Shown piece after piece: positions 10,449 through 19,947 of a stretch of DNA of 64,000 nt (its first letter is position 1; the number at the start of each line of letters is the position of its first letter). The stretch covers positions 1 through 64,000 of the forward strand of contig NZ_SWBM01000010.1 of the NCBI RefSeq assembly GCF_005116465.1, read 5' to 3'. The position numbers and the translations under genes were made by a program. Under the pieces are notes generated by a model. The model saw nothing but the letters and a program-made list of their open reading frames with translations, had not been told where the DNA came from and did no database searches. Source of the DNA: Robertmurraya kyonggiensis (GTDB lineage: Bacteria > Bacillota > Bacilli > Bacillales > Cytobacillaceae).

Positions 10449-11906
10449 ATGTCAAACGATATTCGTGTCCGTTACGCACCAAGCCCAACGGGACACTTAC
10501 ATATAGGAAATGCGCGTACGGCACTATTTAATTATCTTTTTGCTAGAAATCTAGGAGGTACGTTTGTTATCCGTATTGAGGATACTGATAAAAAGCGTAA
10601 CATCGCTGGTGGAGAAGAAAGCCAGTTAAAGTATTTAAAATGGCTTGGCATGGATTGGGATGAAAGCATCGATAAGGATGGTGGCTTTGGTCCATATCGT
10701 CAATCTGAGCGAAATGATATTTATGAAACTTATTACAAAGAGCTTCTTGATAAAGGGCTAGCGTATAAATGTTATTGTACAGAGGAAGAACTAGAAGCAG
10801 AGAGAGAAGCACAAAGTGATTCCAAGCAAATTGCTGGGTACTCAGGTAGATGCCGTCATCTAACTGCAGAACAGAAAGCACAATTTGAAAACGAAGGCAG
10901 ACAGCCAAGCATCCGTTTCCTTGTTCCAGAAGGAAAGGTTTATGGGTTTGACGATATGGTAAAAGGCCATGTTTCCTTTGAATCAGATGGTGTTGGTGGC
11001 GATTTTGTTATTGTTAAAAAAGACGGTACGCCGACTTATAATTTTGCTGTAACAGTGGATGATTATTTGATGAAGATTTCTCATGTTCTTCGTGGGGATG
11101 ATCATATTTCCAACACACCAAAGCAGCTTATGATTTATGAAGCGTTTGGCTGGAAAGCGCCAGTATTTGGTCACATGACGCTTATTGTGAATGAAAGCCG
11201 TAAGAAGCTGAGTAAACGTGATGAGTCAATTATTCAGTTTATCGAGCAATACGAAGAATTAGGTTATCTTCCAGAGGCGCTATTCAACTTTATCGCTCTA
11301 TTAGGCTGGTCTCCTGTAGGAGAAGAGGAGATTTATTCGAAGGAAGAGCTAATCAAGAGCTTTGATGCAGAGCGTTTATCGAAATCACCTGCATTGTTTG
11401 ATAAGCAAAAATTAGCTTGGATGAACAATCAATACATCAAGACGATTGATGTAGAAAGACTTGTAGAGATTTCCTTGCCACATCTTGTAAAAGCAGGGCG
11501 TGTTTCTGCAGATATGAATGACGCGGAATTACAGTGGGCAAAAGATTTGATTGCGCTATACCAAGAGCAAATGAGCTATGGAGCTGAGATTGTCGAGCTG
11601 TCTGGTTTATTCTTCAAGGATGAAGTAGAGAGAGACGAGGAAGCGAAAGAAGTTCTTGCTGATGAGGATGTTCCAGCCGTTTTAGCAGCCTTTTTACAAG
11701 AGGTGGAGCAGTCTGAAGAATTGAATGCAGAAAGTGTTAAAGCTTCTATTAAGGCTGTTCAAAAGAGCACTGGTCAAAAAGGCAAAAAGCTGTTCATGCC
11801 GATTCGTGTTGCGACAACGGGTCAAACACATGGACCAGATCTTCCAAAAGCGATTGCCCTACTCGGCCGTGATAAAGTAATTCAACGCTTAAAAGAGCTT
11901 TTATAA
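10449..11906 (+). CDS. gltX: GltX, glutamyl-tRNA synthetase
   Basis: 485 aa class I synthetase, probably non-discriminating as in other Bacillaceae (charging tRNA-Gln for later amidation). HIGH motif in [14 protein letters not shown] (about 11-24), KMSKS equivalent KKLSKRD (about 251-257) and the C-terminal helical anticodon-binding domain are complete. TAGGAGG precedes the ATG. A TATGAT hexamer at 10414-10419 may be the -10 of its own promoter, though I see no good -35. Confidence 0.97.
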   Translation: MSNDIRVRYAPSPTGHLHIGNARTALFNYLFARNLGGTFVIRIEDTDKKRNIAGGEESQLKYLKWLGMDWDESIDKDGGFGPYRQSERNDIYETYYKELLDKGLAYKCYCTEEELEAEREAQSDSKQIAGYSGRCRHLTAEQKAQFENEGRQPSIRFLVPEGKVYGFDDMVKGHVSFESDGVGGDFVIVKKDGTPTYNFAVTVDDYLMKISHVLRGDDHISNTPKQLMIYEAFGWKAPVFGHMTLIVNESRKKLSKRDESIIQFIEQYEELGYLPEALFNFIALLGWSPVGEEEIYSKEELIKSFDAERLSKSPALFDKQKLAWMNNQYIKTIDVERLVEISLPHLVKAGRVSADMNDAELQWAKDLIALYQEQMSYGAEIVELSGLFFKDEVERDEEAKEVLADEDVPAVLAAFLQEVEQSEELNAESVKASIKAVQKSTGQKGKKLFMPIRVATTGQTHGPDLPKAIALLGRDKVIQRLKELL

Positions 11907-12010
11907 GGAAGAAGCGTACATTCTTGTTAACAGATTGAGAAAAATATAATATAGTATATATACCAGAATCGAATCACAATGTAGTTAGAAATAGATAATG
12001 TAAAAAATGT

Positions 12011-12272
12011 TGATGAGGAAAAGTAAGAACGCAATGCTTTAAAGAGAGGACCAACTTGGTAGAAATTTTGATTTCGCCTTGGCTGAAAATTGGTTCAAGC
12101 CCCTTGTTTTCTGAAATGCGCCTCAGAGTCCCTCTTCGAAAAAGGTCAACCTTTAGTAGATGAGGGCGGATGCTGCCGTTACCAGTGTAAAGTTGAGGCT
12201 ACCCAGGTATGCCTAAACAGAGTGGAACCGCGCGGGATAAGCGTCTCTGTCATTATTGACAGGGGCGTTTTT
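12011..12272 (+). promoter_or_regulatory. Cysteine T-box leader of cysE-cysS
   Basis: The antiterminator T-box sequence AGAGTGGAACCGCG (12219-12232) is present, followed by a terminator stem (GCGTCTCTGTC with GACAGGGGCG, T-run to 12272). Upstream folding has the usual Stem I start (GATGAGGAAAAGTAAGAACG region), and a likely specifier codon TGC (Cys) in GAAATGCGCC at 12117-12119. Uncharged tRNA-Cys should bind and allow read-through into cysE and cysS. A TATAAT at 11945-11950 is the probable promoter -10. This accounts for the 414-base gap after gltX. Confidence 0.88.
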
Positions 12273-12320
12273 CTGTTTTGAAGGGGAAAAAATATTGCTT
12301 TTCGTTAGGGGGATGGAGAA

Positions 12321-12968
12321 ATGTTTAAAATGCTAAAAGAAGATATAGAAGTAGTTTTTGATCAGGATCCTGCTGCAAGAACATATCTAGAGGTAATTTT
12401 AACTTACTCTGGATTGCATGCGATCTGGAGTCACCGAATTGCACATGCATTTTACAAACGAAAGCTTTATTTTATCGCTCGAGTCATTTCACAAGTTAGT
12501 CGCTTTTTCACAGGGATTGAAATTCACCCAGGGGCTAAAATAGGGAGAAGATTTTTCATTGACCACGGAATGGGCGTTGTGATTGGGGAAACATGCGAAA
12601 TCGGCAATAACGTCACCGTTTTCCAAGGTGTCACGTTAGGTGGAACGGGGAAAGAAAAGGGGAAACGACATCCAACGATTAAGGACAATGCCTTAATTGC
12701 TACGGGTGCTAAAGTGTTAGGTTCCATCACAGTTGGAGAAAACTCTAAGATTGGAGCGGGATCTGTTGTGCTAAAAGAGGTACCGCCTAATTCAACGGTT
12801 GTTGGGATTCCAGGAAAAGTCGTGATTCAGGATGGCATTAAGCTAAACAAGGATCTAAACCATTCAGATCTACCAGATCCAGTGGCTGATCGTTTTAAGG
12901 CTTTAGAGGATACAATTTTAGAATTAAAAAGAGAAATCAAGGATTTACAGCGTGAAAGGAGCCTTTAA
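12321..12968 (+). CDS. cysE: CysE, serine O-acetyltransferase
   Basis: 215 aa hexapeptide-repeat acetyltransferase making O-acetylserine, the precursor of cysteine. The left-handed beta-helix begins near residue 70 ([23 protein letters not shown]), with the catalytic histidine in [12 protein letters not shown]-terminal charged helix follows. Placed directly after the cysteine T-box and 2 bp before cysS, so cysteine synthesis and charging respond to the same signal. Confidence 0.96.
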   Translation: MFKMLKEDIEVVFDQDPAARTYLEVILTYSGLHAIWSHRIAHAFYKRKLYFIARVISQVSRFFTGIEIHPGAKIGRRFFIDHGMGVVIGETCEIGNNVTVFQGVTLGGTGKEKGKRHPTIKDNALIATGAKVLGSITVGENSKIGAGSVVLKEVPPNSTVVGIPGKVVIQDGIKLNKDLNHSDLPDPVADRFKALEDTILELKREIKDLQRERSL

Positions 12969-12970
12969 GG

Positions 12971-14368
12971 ATGGCTATCAAAATTTACAATACATTAACA
13001 AGAAAAAAGGAAGACTTCATACCTCTTGAAGAGGGAAAGGTTAAAATGTATGTGTGTGGTCCAACTGTTTATAACTATATTCATATCGGAAATGGTCGCC
13101 CACCAATCGTTTTCGATACGGTTCGAAGATATTTTGAATATCGCGGTTATGATGTGAACTATGTTTCCAATTTTACGGATGTAGACGATAAGCTTATTCG
13201 TGTGGCAAATGAATTAGGAGAAACTGTTCCTGAAATCGCGGACCGTTTTATCGAGGCTTATCATGAGGACGTTCATGCACTAGGATGCCGTAAAGCGGAT
13301 GTGCATCCACGTGTAACGGAAAATATGGATATTATTATCGATTTTATTAACACGTTGATTGAAAAAGGATTTGCCTACGAATCTGAAGGTGACGTTTACT
13401 ATCACACACGTAAATTCAAGGAGTACGGGAAGCTTTCCCATCAATCCATTGATGAGTTACGTGTAGGTGCACGTATCGCTGTTGGAGAGAAAAAGCAGGA
13501 TGCTCTTGATTTTGCACTATGGAAAGCGGCAAAGCCTGGAGAAATTGCTTGGGATAGCCCGTGGGGCAAAGGCCGCCCAGGATGGCATATTGAATGCTCT
13601 GCAATGGCGCGAAAATATTTAGGTGATACGATTGATATTCATGCAGGTGGACAGGATTTGGCGTTCCCTCACCATGAAAACGAAATTGCTCAATCTGAAG
13701 CTTTAACTGGAAAAGCGTTTGCTCGTTATTGGATGCATAATGGTTATATCAATATTGATAATGAAAAAATGTCAAAGTCTCTCGGAAACTTTGTCCTTGT
13801 TCATGACATCATTAAGCATCATGATCCGCAAGTTTTAAGATTTTTCATGCTTTCGGTTCATTATCGCAATCCGATTAACTACACAGATGAGCTTTTAGAA
13901 AATACGAAAACGGCTCTTGAGCGTATTAAAACATCTTATCAAAATCTTAAGCACCGTATGGATGCAAGCACAAATCTTACTGAAGATAATCAAATGTGGT
14001 TGGATCAAATCGAAGATCTGCGTAAGCAATTTATTGAGGCAATGGATGATGATTTTAATACAGCCAATGGAATTTCCGTTCTGTTTGATTTATCTAAGCT
14101 TGCGAATCTCTATTTGATCGAGAAGAATACAGCGGTTGAAGTGATTGAAGCGTTCATGGCTGAGTTTAAATCTTTATTTGGAGTACTTGGATTAACGCTT
14201 GAAGATGAAGCACTTCTTGATGAAGAAATCGAAGCGTTGATTCAGAAACGTATTGAAGCACGTAAAGAACGTAATTTCCAATTAGCGGACCAAATCCGTG
14301 ATCAGCTAAAAGAAATGAATATTATTTTAGAGGATACGCCTCAAGGCATTCGTTGGAAAAGAGGCTAA
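12971..14368 (+). CDS. cysS: CysS, cysteinyl-tRNA synthetase
   Basis: 465 aa class I synthetase. Visible: zinc ligand C29 in [13 protein letters not shown] (which also contains the HIGH motif), WHIECSAMA, the zinc-binding HHENE segment, and KMSKS in EKMSKSLGN. The C-terminal helical domain is complete. AAAGGAG spans the end of cysE as the RBS. Confidence 0.97.
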   Translation: MAIKIYNTLTRKKEDFIPLEEGKVKMYVCGPTVYNYIHIGNGRPPIVFDTVRRYFEYRGYDVNYVSNFTDVDDKLIRVANELGETVPEIADRFIEAYHEDVHALGCRKADVHPRVTENMDIIIDFINTLIEKGFAYESEGDVYYHTRKFKEYGKLSHQSIDELRVGARIAVGEKKQDALDFALWKAAKPGEIAWDSPWGKGRPGWHIECSAMARKYLGDTIDIHAGGQDLAFPHHENEIAQSEALTGKAFARYWMHNGYINIDNEKMSKSLGNFVLVHDIIKHHDPQVLRFFMLSVHYRNPINYTDELLENTKTALERIKTSYQNLKHRMDASTNLTEDNQMWLDQIEDLRKQFIEAMDDDFNTANGISVLFDLSKLANLYLIEKNTAVEVIEAFMAEFKSLFGVLGLTLEDEALLDEEIEALIQKRIEARKERNFQLADQIRDQLKEMNIILEDTPQGIRWKRG

Positions 14369-14373
14369 TACGG

Positions 14374-14799
14374 ATGCTCCAATACAATAGTAATTTAGAT
14401 GTCAAACAATTAAATAGTCTAGCATTAGCCTATATGGGTGATGCTGTTTTTGAAGTGTATGTTCGTGAACATCTTTTACAAACTGGGAAAGTGAGACCGA
14501 ATCTACTTCATAAAGAAGCGACTAAATATGTATCTGCAAAGGCGCAAGCAAGTATTATTCGCTATATGCTTGATGAACAACTTTTAACAGATGAAGAAGT
14601 TGCTGTAGTGATGAGAGGCAGAAATGCGAAATCAGGTACCGTACCAAAAAACACGGATGTGCAGACCTATCGGTACGGTACTGCGTTTGAAGCCCTAATC
14701 GGTTATTTATATTTACTAAAAAGAGAAGAGCGGCTGGAAGAATTAGTGTTGCTTTCTTTAAATTTGGTTAGTGAAAAGGAAGGGAGGAGTTTAAGTTGA
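14374..14799 (+). CDS. mrnC: Mini-ribonuclease III (23S rRNA maturation)
   Basis: 141 aa dimeric RNase III catalytic domain without the double-stranded RNA-binding domain; it trims the ends of 23S rRNA precursor in B. subtilis. The signature [16 protein letters not shown] holds catalytic Asp23. Start at ATG 14374 (MLQYNSN) matches the family; an earlier in-frame ATG at 14353 lies inside cysS. It overlaps rlmB by four bases (TTGA). Confidence 0.94.
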   Translation: MLQYNSNLDVKQLNSLALAYMGDAVFEVYVREHLLQTGKVRPNLLHKEATKYVSAKAQASIIRYMLDEQLLTDEEVAVVMRGRNAKSGTVPKNTDVQTYRYGTAFEALIGYLYLLKREERLEELVLLSLNLVSEKEGRSLS

Positions 14800-15536
14800 G
14801 TCAGGATTATATCATCGGAAAAAACCCCGTGATCGAAGCGTTAAAATCCGATCGAGATGTGAATAAGGTTCTGATTGCTGAAGGCTCTCAAAAAGGGCAA
14901 ATGCAGCAAGTAATTGGTTTAGCGAAAGAACGAAATGTGATGGTGCAATTTGTACCGAAGAAAAAAATTGATGGATTAGTGGAAGGCAATCATCAAGGTG
15001 TAGTCGCCCAAGTGGCTGCCTACCAATATGCAGAGTTAGATGATTTATTTGCCGCAGCTGAGAAAAAGAATGAGGCTCCTTTCTTTATTCTATTGGATGA
15101 AATTGAGGATCCGCATAATTTAGGCTCTGTCATGAGAACGGCTGATGCGGTTGGGGCTCACGGTATTATTATCCCGAAGCGAAGAGCGGTGGGACTTACG
15201 GCTACTGTGGCAAAAGCCTCTACTGGAGCAATTGAATACATCCCTGTTGTCCGGGTTACCAATATGGCCCAAACAATCGACAAGTTGAAGGAACGAGGCG
15301 TTTGGATTGCCGGTACGGATGCAAAGGGAAAAGAAGATTTCCGTCAATTTGATGGAACGATGCCACTTGGACTTGTAATTGGAAGTGAAGGAAAAGGAAT
15401 GGGACGATTAATTCGTGATAAATGTGATTTCCTTATCAGCTTGCCAATGAAAGGGAAGGTAACCTCATTAAATGCTTCTGTTGCCGCGGCACTTCTAATG
15501 TATGAAGTTTTTCGAAAACGTTACCCACTTGGGTGA
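14796..15536 (+). CDS. rlmB: RlmB-type 23S rRNA 2'-O-methyltransferase
   Basis: 246 aa SpoU/TrmH-superfamily enzyme. N-terminal L30e-like substrate-binding domain (1-75), then the knotted methyltransferase domain with [23 protein letters not shown] and the C-terminal [14 protein letters not shown] motif. Start is TTG 14796 within the mrnC stop, behind GGGAGGAG. Target guanosine assigned by family, not by sequence proof. Confidence 0.92.
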   Translation: MSQDYIIGKNPVIEALKSDRDVNKVLIAEGSQKGQMQQVIGLAKERNVMVQFVPKKKIDGLVEGNHQGVVAQVAAYQYAELDDLFAAAEKKNEAPFFILLDEIEDPHNLGSVMRTADAVGAHGIIIPKRRAVGLTATVAKASTGAIEYIPVVRVTNMAQTIDKLKERGVWIAGTDAKGKEDFRQFDGTMPLGLVIGSEGKGMGRLIRDKCDFLISLPMKGKVTSLNASVAAALLMYEVFRKRYPLG

Positions 15537-15541
15537 AGTAA

Positions 15542-16051
15542 ATGGACATTCTGATTGTAGACGGCTATAACATAATCGGAGATTGGCCAGAATTAAGAAC
15601 GTTGAAAAATAAAGATTTAGCTGCAGCAAGAGATCGTTTAATTGAAAAAATGGCGGAATACCAAGCGTATTCCGGATATCGGGTGATTGTCGTATTTGAT
15701 GCCCAATATGTAAAAGGTACAGAAAAAAAGTTAAGTAACCATAAAGTAGAAGTTATTTTTACACGGACAAACGAAACAGCTGATGAAAGAATTGAGAAGT
15801 TGGCTATTTCTTTAAATAACCGCAAAACACAAATCCATGTTGCAACTTCTGACTTCACCGAGCAATGGGCCATTTTTGGACAAGGTGCCCTGCGTAAGTC
15901 CGCGCGGGAACTGTTAATTGAGATGGAATCAGTGGAAAAAAAGATCGAGAGAAAAGTGAAAAAAATTCAACAAACTGGACCTAGTTCAAGAATTCCTCTT
16001 AGTCAAGAAGTTGCAGAAATTTTTGAAAAATGGCGACGCGGCGAGCGATGA
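15542..16051 (+). CDS. rae1: Rae1, ribosome-associated NYN endoribonuclease
   Basis: 169 aa NYN/PIN-like nuclease (YacP) that in B. subtilis enters the ribosomal A site and cuts mRNA. The N-terminal ILIVDGYNIIGDW and VVFDAQYVKG strands carry acidic residues, TNETADERIEKLA and VATSDFTEQ complete the NYN core; the tail is basic. Begins 5 bp after rlmB. Confidence 0.92.
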   Translation: MDILIVDGYNIIGDWPELRTLKNKDLAAARDRLIEKMAEYQAYSGYRVIVVFDAQYVKGTEKKLSNHKVEVIFTRTNETADERIEKLAISLNNRKTQIHVATSDFTEQWAIFGQGALRKSARELLIEMESVEKKIERKVKKIQQTGPSSRIPLSQEVAEIFEKWRRGER

Positions 16052-16055
16052 CTGG

Positions 16056-16085
16056 TTGACGGCAGAAAAAAGGCTACTGTATAAT
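16056..16085 (+). promoter_or_regulatory. sigH promoter
   Basis: TTGACG (16056-16061), an 18-bp spacer and TATAAT (16080-16085) form a sigma-A promoter 35 bp before the sigH start codon. I see no AbrB site by eye (AbrB sites lack a clear sequence). Confidence 0.75.
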
Positions 16086-16120
16086 ATTTCTAACTAGCTT
16101 GTACGGTCGGGGGGATCCTA

Positions 16121-16780
16121 GTGAGTGCTGACTACAAAACAAAAGACGATGAAAACTTTGTTGATTATATCCAGCTAGAAGATGAAGAAATTGTAGAGTT
16201 GGTTCATCAAGGTACTGGTGAAGCATTAGATTACTTGATCCACAAGTACCGTAATTTCGTACGCGCAAAAGCTAGGTCCTATTTTTTAATTGGTGCAGAC
16301 AAGGAAGATATTGTCCAAGAAGGCATGATTGGTTTATATAAAGCCATTCGTGACTTCAAAGAGGACAAGCTTGCATCTTTTAAAGCGTTTGCAGAACTGT
16401 GTATTACAAGGCAGATCATTACCGCTATTAAAACAGCCACGAGGCAGAAGCATATTCCGTTAAATTCTTATGTTTCTTTGGACAAGCCGATTTATGATGA
16501 AGAATCCGATAGGACTTTAATGGATGTGATTTCTGGAGCGAAGGTTATGGACCCGGAAGAACTGATCATTAATCAGGAGGAGTTTGACCATATTGAAGTC
16601 AAAATGTCCGAGCTTTTGAGTGATCTCGAACGGAAGGTTTTGGCGCTTTATTTGGACGGACAATCCTATCAGGAAATATCAGAAGAGCTCAATCGACATG
16701 TAAAGTCTATTGATAATGCTCTCCAACGGGTAAAAAGAAAGCTAGAAAGATATTTAGAGGTTCGCGAACTAACACTTTAG
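16121..16780 (+). CDS. sigH: Sigma-H, alternative sigma factor
   Basis: 219 aa sigma-70 family member directing early stationary-phase and sporulation-entry transcription. Region 2 is DYLIHKYRNFVRAKARSYFLIGADKEDIVQEG (about 33-64); region 4 (about 165-215) has the helix-turn-helix LDGQSYQEISEELNRHVKSIDNALQR. GTG start at 16121 follows GGGGGGAT. Its presence suggests a spore former. Confidence 0.96.
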   Translation: MSADYKTKDDENFVDYIQLEDEEIVELVHQGTGEALDYLIHKYRNFVRAKARSYFLIGADKEDIVQEGMIGLYKAIRDFKEDKLASFKAFAELCITRQIITAIKTATRQKHIPLNSYVSLDKPIYDEESDRTLMDVISGAKVMDPEELIINQEEFDHIEVKMSELLSDLERKVLALYLDGQSYQEISEELNRHVKSIDNALQRVKRKLERYLEVRELTL

Positions 16781-16807
16781 CATTAGGTCGTTCCTACTGA
16801 AATCTTA

Positions 16808-16836
16808 TTGACACTATATCTTGTCCATGGTACAGT
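16808..16836 (+). promoter_or_regulatory. rpmG-secE promoter
   Basis: Consensus TTGACA (16808-16813), 17-bp spacer, TACAGT (16831-16836), 37 bp before rpmG. Confidence 0.7.
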
Positions 16837-16873
16837 TTTAGAGATATAGAATGGGAAATAGTAGGTGGCTTTG

Positions 16874-17017
16874 ATGATTAAAAAGGTTGCATTGGCCTGT
16901 GCAGAGTGCGGTTCTAGAAACTACTCAACGACAAGCAAAAAGGAATCAGAACGTTTAGAGTTAAAGAAGTTCTGCAGTACTTGTAATGCTCACACGACCC
17001 ACCGTGAAACGAAATAA
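16874..17017 (+). CDS. rpmG: 50S ribosomal protein bL33 (zinc form)
   Basis: 47 aa, read directly: C9xxC12 and C34xxC37 supply four zinc ligands, so this is the zinc-dependent (C+) L33, which Zur-regulated zinc-free paralogues replace under zinc starvation in B. subtilis. Ends THRETK as usual. AGGTGG lies 7 nt upstream. In the standard place before secE. Confidence 0.93.
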   Translation: MIKKVALACAECGSRNYSTTSKKESERLELKKFCSTCNAHTTHRETK

Positions 17018-17021
17018 TAAT

Positions 17022-17082
17022 GATTTTTGGCTGTGGCCAAAATATCACATCATAAATGTATTTTGGTAATAGCCAAAATATC
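17022..17082. repeat. Tandem pair of 25-bp hairpin repeats (copies 3 and 4)
   Basis: Copy 3 (17022-17046) and copy 4 (17058-17082) end in CCAAAATATC and are the same family as the units at 2518-2577, but in the opposite orientation. Inner stem triplets are GGC/GCC in copy 3 and GGT/GCC (one G-U pair) in copy 4. Copies are 11 bp apart, compared with 10 bp at the first site. They fill the rpmG-secE gap. Confidence 0.8.
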
Positions 17083-17125
17083 AATCCTTTATTATATAGC
17101 ACCTTAAAAGTTGGAGGTCTCACTC

Positions 17126-17305
17126 ATGCATCGCATCATTAATTTTTTCAAAGACGTCGGCCGTGAAATGGGAAAAGTTAGCTGGCCTAAAAGGAAAGAG
17201 CTAACTGGCTATACAGTTACGGTTCTAGTAACAGTAGTATTCTTTACTATTTTCTTTGCGGTTATCGATTTAGGAATTTCTGAATTGATTCGTTTAATTC
17301 CTTGA
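17126..17305 (+). CDS. secE: SecE, preprotein translocase subunit
   Basis: 59 aa single-span subunit that clamps SecY. A basic amphipathic helix (FFKDVGREMGKVSWPKRKEL) precedes one hydrophobic helix (about 30-52). Short Gram-positive form. ATG 17126 is used because TTGGAGGT lies at 17111-17118 and the product then matches the usual 59 residues. Confidence 0.95.
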   Translation: MHRIINFFKDVGREMGKVSWPKRKELTGYTVTVLVTVVFFTIFFAVIDLGISELIRLIP

Positions 17306-17356
17306 ATAACCCCTATGTCTTAATGGTATAATGGAAAATGTGATAGGAATTCATAC

Positions 17357-17379
17357 AAAAGCCCGGAAACGGGTTTTTT
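17357..17379 (+). terminator. secE terminator
   Basis: AAAGCCCG, a GAAA tetraloop and CGGGTTTTTT form a compact intrinsic terminator. A TATAAT at 17327-17332 with TTGAAT at 17302-17307 (19-bp spacer) just before it could be a weak promoter producing a short attenuated RNA ahead of nusG. Confidence 0.8.
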
Positions 17380-17430
17380 AATTTGGGAAAAAATAGACAA
17401 GTCTAATTTTGGATGCGTATTTTAATTGTA

Positions 17431-17461
17431 GGGAGGGAAGGACGAATCGTCCTGACAAATG
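17431..17461 (+). promoter_or_regulatory. nusG ribosome binding site interrupted by a hairpin
   Basis: The only good Shine-Dalgarno, GGGAGGG (17431-17437), is 21 nt from the nusG ATG. Between them AGGACG-AAT-CGTCCT (17439-17453) can fold into a 6-bp hairpin, which would leave about six unpaired bases between Shine-Dalgarno and start, a normal distance. Confidence 0.6.
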
Positions 17462-17992
17462 GAAAAGAATTGGTATGTAGTTCACACATACTCAGGCTAC
17501 GAAAACAAAGTGAAGACGAACTTAGAAAAGCGTGTCGAAACAATGGGCATGCAGGACAAGATCTTCCGTGTAATCGTACCAGAGGAAGAAGAAACTGATA
17601 TTAAGAATGGTAAGAAAAAAACAGTAAAGCGCAAGGTGTTTCCTGGTTATGTGCTAGTTGAAATTATCATGACAGATGATTCTTGGTATGTTGTTCGTAA
17701 CACTCCAGGGGTAACTGGATTTGTAGGCTCAGCAGGCTCAGGCTCAAAACCAACGCCGCTTTTACCGGAAGAAATTAACTCTATCTTAAAAACATTAGGT
17801 GTAGAGGAAAAACGAATTGATATTGACTTTGAATTAGGGGAAACAGTTCGCGTTAAAGAAGGTCCTTTTGCGAACTTTACAGGCTCTATCGAAGATATTG
17901 ATAAAGACAAAGGAAAGCTTAAAGTTCTTGTTAATATGTTTGGTCGCGATACGCCTGTAGAACTAGAATTCACACAGATTGATAAGCTGTAA
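17459..17992 (+). CDS. nusG: NusG, transcription elongation/pausing factor
   Basis: 177 aa. NGN domain (1-110) with WYVVHTYSGYENKVK, and a C-terminal KOW domain (about 125-177, VRVKEGPFANFTGSIEDID). NusG stimulates sequence-specific pausing in Bacillus and couples polymerase to the S10 protein on the ribosome. The start MEKNWYVVHTYSG is invariant in the family even though its RBS is distant. Confidence 0.97.
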   Translation: MEKNWYVVHTYSGYENKVKTNLEKRVETMGMQDKIFRVIVPEEEETDIKNGKKKTVKRKVFPGYVLVEIIMTDDSWYVVRNTPGVTGFVGSAGSGSKPTPLLPEEINSILKTLGVEEKRIDIDFELGETVRVKEGPFANFTGSIEDIDKDKGKLKVLVNMFGRDTPVELEFTQIDKL

Positions 17993-18056
17993 GAAGCGAA
18001 TTTAGATAATCTTGTGAATTTCCAAAACTTATTATTGCATTTATTTCCGAAAAAAC

Positions 18057-18243
18057 TTGAAATCGAATTGGAAAAGTGATAATATTTCAAAGGTCAGTAT
18101 GTCTTTTAGAAGACAAAGTATTGCCAAGCTCTTTATTTTTATATAAGGACAACAAGTTGAGTGGGAGGGACGTTTTTCTCTGGTGAAAACCAAGTGGAAA
18201 TCAACCCTATTACCACATCACGGACTTTAAGGAGGTGTGTCTC
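18057..18243 (+). promoter_or_regulatory. rplK-rplA promoter and leader
   Basis: TTGAAA (18057-18062), exactly 17 bp, TAATAT (18080-18085) give a good sigma-A promoter. The 150-nt leader includes GTGGGAGGG (about 18161) that can pair with CCCTATTACCAC (about 18205), a long-range helix in a position where L1 autoregulation would be expected by analogy with other bacteria. The L1 assignment is inference. Confidence 0.6.
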
Positions 18244-18669
18244 GTGGCTAAAAAAGTAATTAAGGTCGTAAAATTACAAATCCCTGCAGCTAAAGCTAAT
18301 CCAGCTCCACCAGTTGGTCCTGCATTAGGTCAAGCCGGTGTTAACATCATGGGATTCTGTAAAGAGTTTAACGCTCGTACAGCTGAACAAGCTGGTTTAA
18401 TCATACCTGTTGAAATTACGGTGTTTGAAGACCGTTCATTTACATTTATTACGAAAACTCCACCTGCTGCAGTTCTACTTAAGAAAGCAGCTGGAATCGA
18501 GTCTGGTTCTGGTGAACCAAACCGTAATAAAGTAGCAACAGTTAAGCGTGATAAAGTACGCGAGATTGCTGAATCAAAAATGCCTGACCTAAATGCAGCT
18601 AGCGTTGAAGCAGCTATGCGCATGGTTGAAGGTACTGCACGCAGCATGGGTATCGTTATCGAAGACTAA
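18244..18669 (+). CDS. rplK: 50S ribosomal protein uL11
   Basis: 141 aa base of the L7/L12 stalk, binding 23S GTPase-centre RNA; target region of thiostrepton-type thiopeptides. N-terminal domain contains the proline-rich [14 protein letters not shown]-terminal RNA-binding domain is intact. GTG 18244 gives MAKKVIKVV and sits 5-7 nt after AAGGAGGTG; an upstream in-frame start at 18235 lies in the RBS. Confidence 0.96.
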   Translation: MAKKVIKVVKLQIPAAKANPAPPVGPALGQAGVNIMGFCKEFNARTAEQAGLIIPVEITVFEDRSFTFITKTPPAAVLLKKAAGIESGSGEPNRNKVATVKRDKVREIAESKMPDLNAASVEAAMRMVEGTARSMGIVIED

Positions 18670-18835
18670 TTCATGCTTATGTTTTATGTTCGTAATCTTA
18701 CGATTACGAATTAGTTGATTAAAGGGTTGCGACGTTGAATTTGGTTTCACTCGCAACCTTTGTTCTGTTAAAAAAGCTAGTTCTGTTTTGAACGATGCTT
18801 TTGAAGTGCCAAGTACCACACTTGTGGGTTGTCGC
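18670..18835 (+). other. Spacer with two hairpins after rplK
   Basis: TTCGTAATC-TTAC-GATTACGAA (18689-18710) is a perfect 9-bp hairpin without a T-tract. AAAGGGTTGCGA (18721-18732) pairs with TCGCAACCTTT (18751-18761), followed by TGTTCTGTT, a weak terminator-like arrangement. Together with the repeat that follows it fills the 343-base rplK-rplA gap, unusually long for two genes normally co-transcribed. Confidence 0.55.
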
Positions 18836-18970
18836 TTTTCGTGTCTAGCTCCAGCGCCTATGGGCTCGAGGTCATAAGTCAATCCGACCAAGAGGTTAAA
18901 GAACAACCTCCTAGTCAGCTCGCCTTATGCTTGTCGTCCATGGACAAGGCGCTTGTGCTTTTCGAAGTGG
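18836..18970. repeat. Folded intergenic repeat, about 130 bp
   Basis: Begins CTTTTCGTGTCTAGCTCCAG and ends GGCGCTTGTGCTTTTCG. AGCGCCTATGG near the start pairs imperfectly with CCATGGACAAGGCGCT near the end, and AGAGGTT/AACCTCCT forms an apical hairpin, so the whole unit folds as one long stem. I recognise this TCTAGCTCCAGCGCC-type sequence from intergenic regions of many Bacillus genomes; no name is assigned here. Short apparent open frames across it are not genes. Confidence 0.7.
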
Positions 18971-19012
18971 GAGGTTATCCGCTAAAACCACAATTCAAGG
19001 AGGAAATTTAAA

Positions 19013-19711
19013 ATGGCTAAAAAAGGTAAGAAGTATGTAGAAGCTGCAAAGCTTGTAGATCGTTTAAAAGCTTATCCTGCAGCAGAAGCAATTGATCTTG
19101 CTAAGAAAACAAACTTTACTAAATTTGATGCAACAGTTGAAGCAGCATTCCGTCTAGGAGTAGATCCTAAGAAAGCTGACCAACAAATCCGTGGAGCAGT
19201 TGTACTTCCAAATGGAACTGGTAAAACTCAACGTGTATTAGTATTTGCTAAAGGTGAAAAAGTGAAAGAAGCAGAAGCTGCTGGCGCTGATTATGTAGGA
19301 GATGCAGAATTCATCACTAAAATCAACCAAGGTTGGTTCGAGTTCGATGTTATCGTTGCTACTCCAGACATGATGGGTGAAGTTGGTAAGCTTGGTCGTG
19401 TATTAGGACCTAAAGGTTTAATGCCAAACCCTAAAACTGGAACAGTTACTTTTGATGTGACGAAAGCAGTTAACGAAATCAAAGCTGGTAAAGTTGAATA
19501 CCGCGTTGATAAGTCTGGTAACATTCATGTACCAATCGGTAAAGTATCATTTGAAAATGAAAAGCTTGTTGAAAACTTCAACACTATTTTCGATACTTTA
19601 ATGAAAGTTAAGCCAGCTGCTGCAAAAGGCACTTACATGAAAAACGTAACAGTTACTACTACAATGGGACCTGGAGTTAAGGTTGACCCTTCTTCAGTTT
19701 CAGCGAAGTAA
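19013..19711 (+). CDS. rplA: 50S ribosomal protein uL1
   Basis: 232 aa two-domain protein of the mobile L1 stalk, moving deacylated tRNA from the E site; often a translational repressor of its own operon. MAKKGKKY start with AAGGAGGAAATT upstream; motifs [18 protein letters not shown] are intact. Confidence 0.97.
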   Translation: MAKKGKKYVEAAKLVDRLKAYPAAEAIDLAKKTNFTKFDATVEAAFRLGVDPKKADQQIRGAVVLPNGTGKTQRVLVFAKGEKVKEAEAAGADYVGDAEFITKINQGWFEFDVIVATPDMMGEVGKLGRVLGPKGLMPNPKTGTVTFDVTKAVNEIKAGKVEYRVDKSGNIHVPIGKVSFENEKLVENFNTIFDTLMKVKPAAAKGTYMKNVTVTTTMGPGVKVDPSSVSAK

Positions 19712-19722
19712 TAATTTAACAA

Positions 19723-19751
19723 TTGACAGTCAGAATTATATTTGATAATAT
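19723..19751 (+). promoter_or_regulatory. rplJ-rplL promoter
   Basis: Perfect TTGACA (19723-19728), 17-bp spacer, TAATAT (19746-19751). Confidence 0.85.
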
Positions 19752-19754
19752 AAA

Positions 19755-19905
19755 TTCTGTTGTGAAAAATAAATAACATTTGTACCGCAGACAGCAGGAG
19801 CGAATTCGCTTAATTTTCCTGCCGAGGTCATACGATAGAATGATTTAGTTGTATTTTGACTATTGTATACTTCCTCCATGTCTGTAAAGATGTGGAGGTT
19901 TTTAT
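19755..19905 (+). promoter_or_regulatory. L10-type leader with attenuator
   Basis: A 150-nt structured leader ends in CCTCCATGTCT-GTAA-AGATGTGGAGG-TTTTT (19873-19903), an intrinsic terminator 42 bp before rplJ. Firmicute rplJL leaders (L10 leader RNA) are known to switch between terminator and antiterminator on binding L10(L12)4; the position, length and terminator here fit. Confidence 0.75.
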
Positions 19906-19947
19906 ATGCATCGGTATGAATGTAGAAAATCTACAGGAGGTGTAAAG

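Noticed and set aside
12090-12281. A 63-codon frame in the cysE leader
   Set aside because: It overlaps the T-box specifier, antiterminator and terminator; codons are structural RNA.
18829-19011. A 60-codon frame before rplA
   Set aside because: It coincides with the folded intergenic repeat and ends at the rplA RBS.
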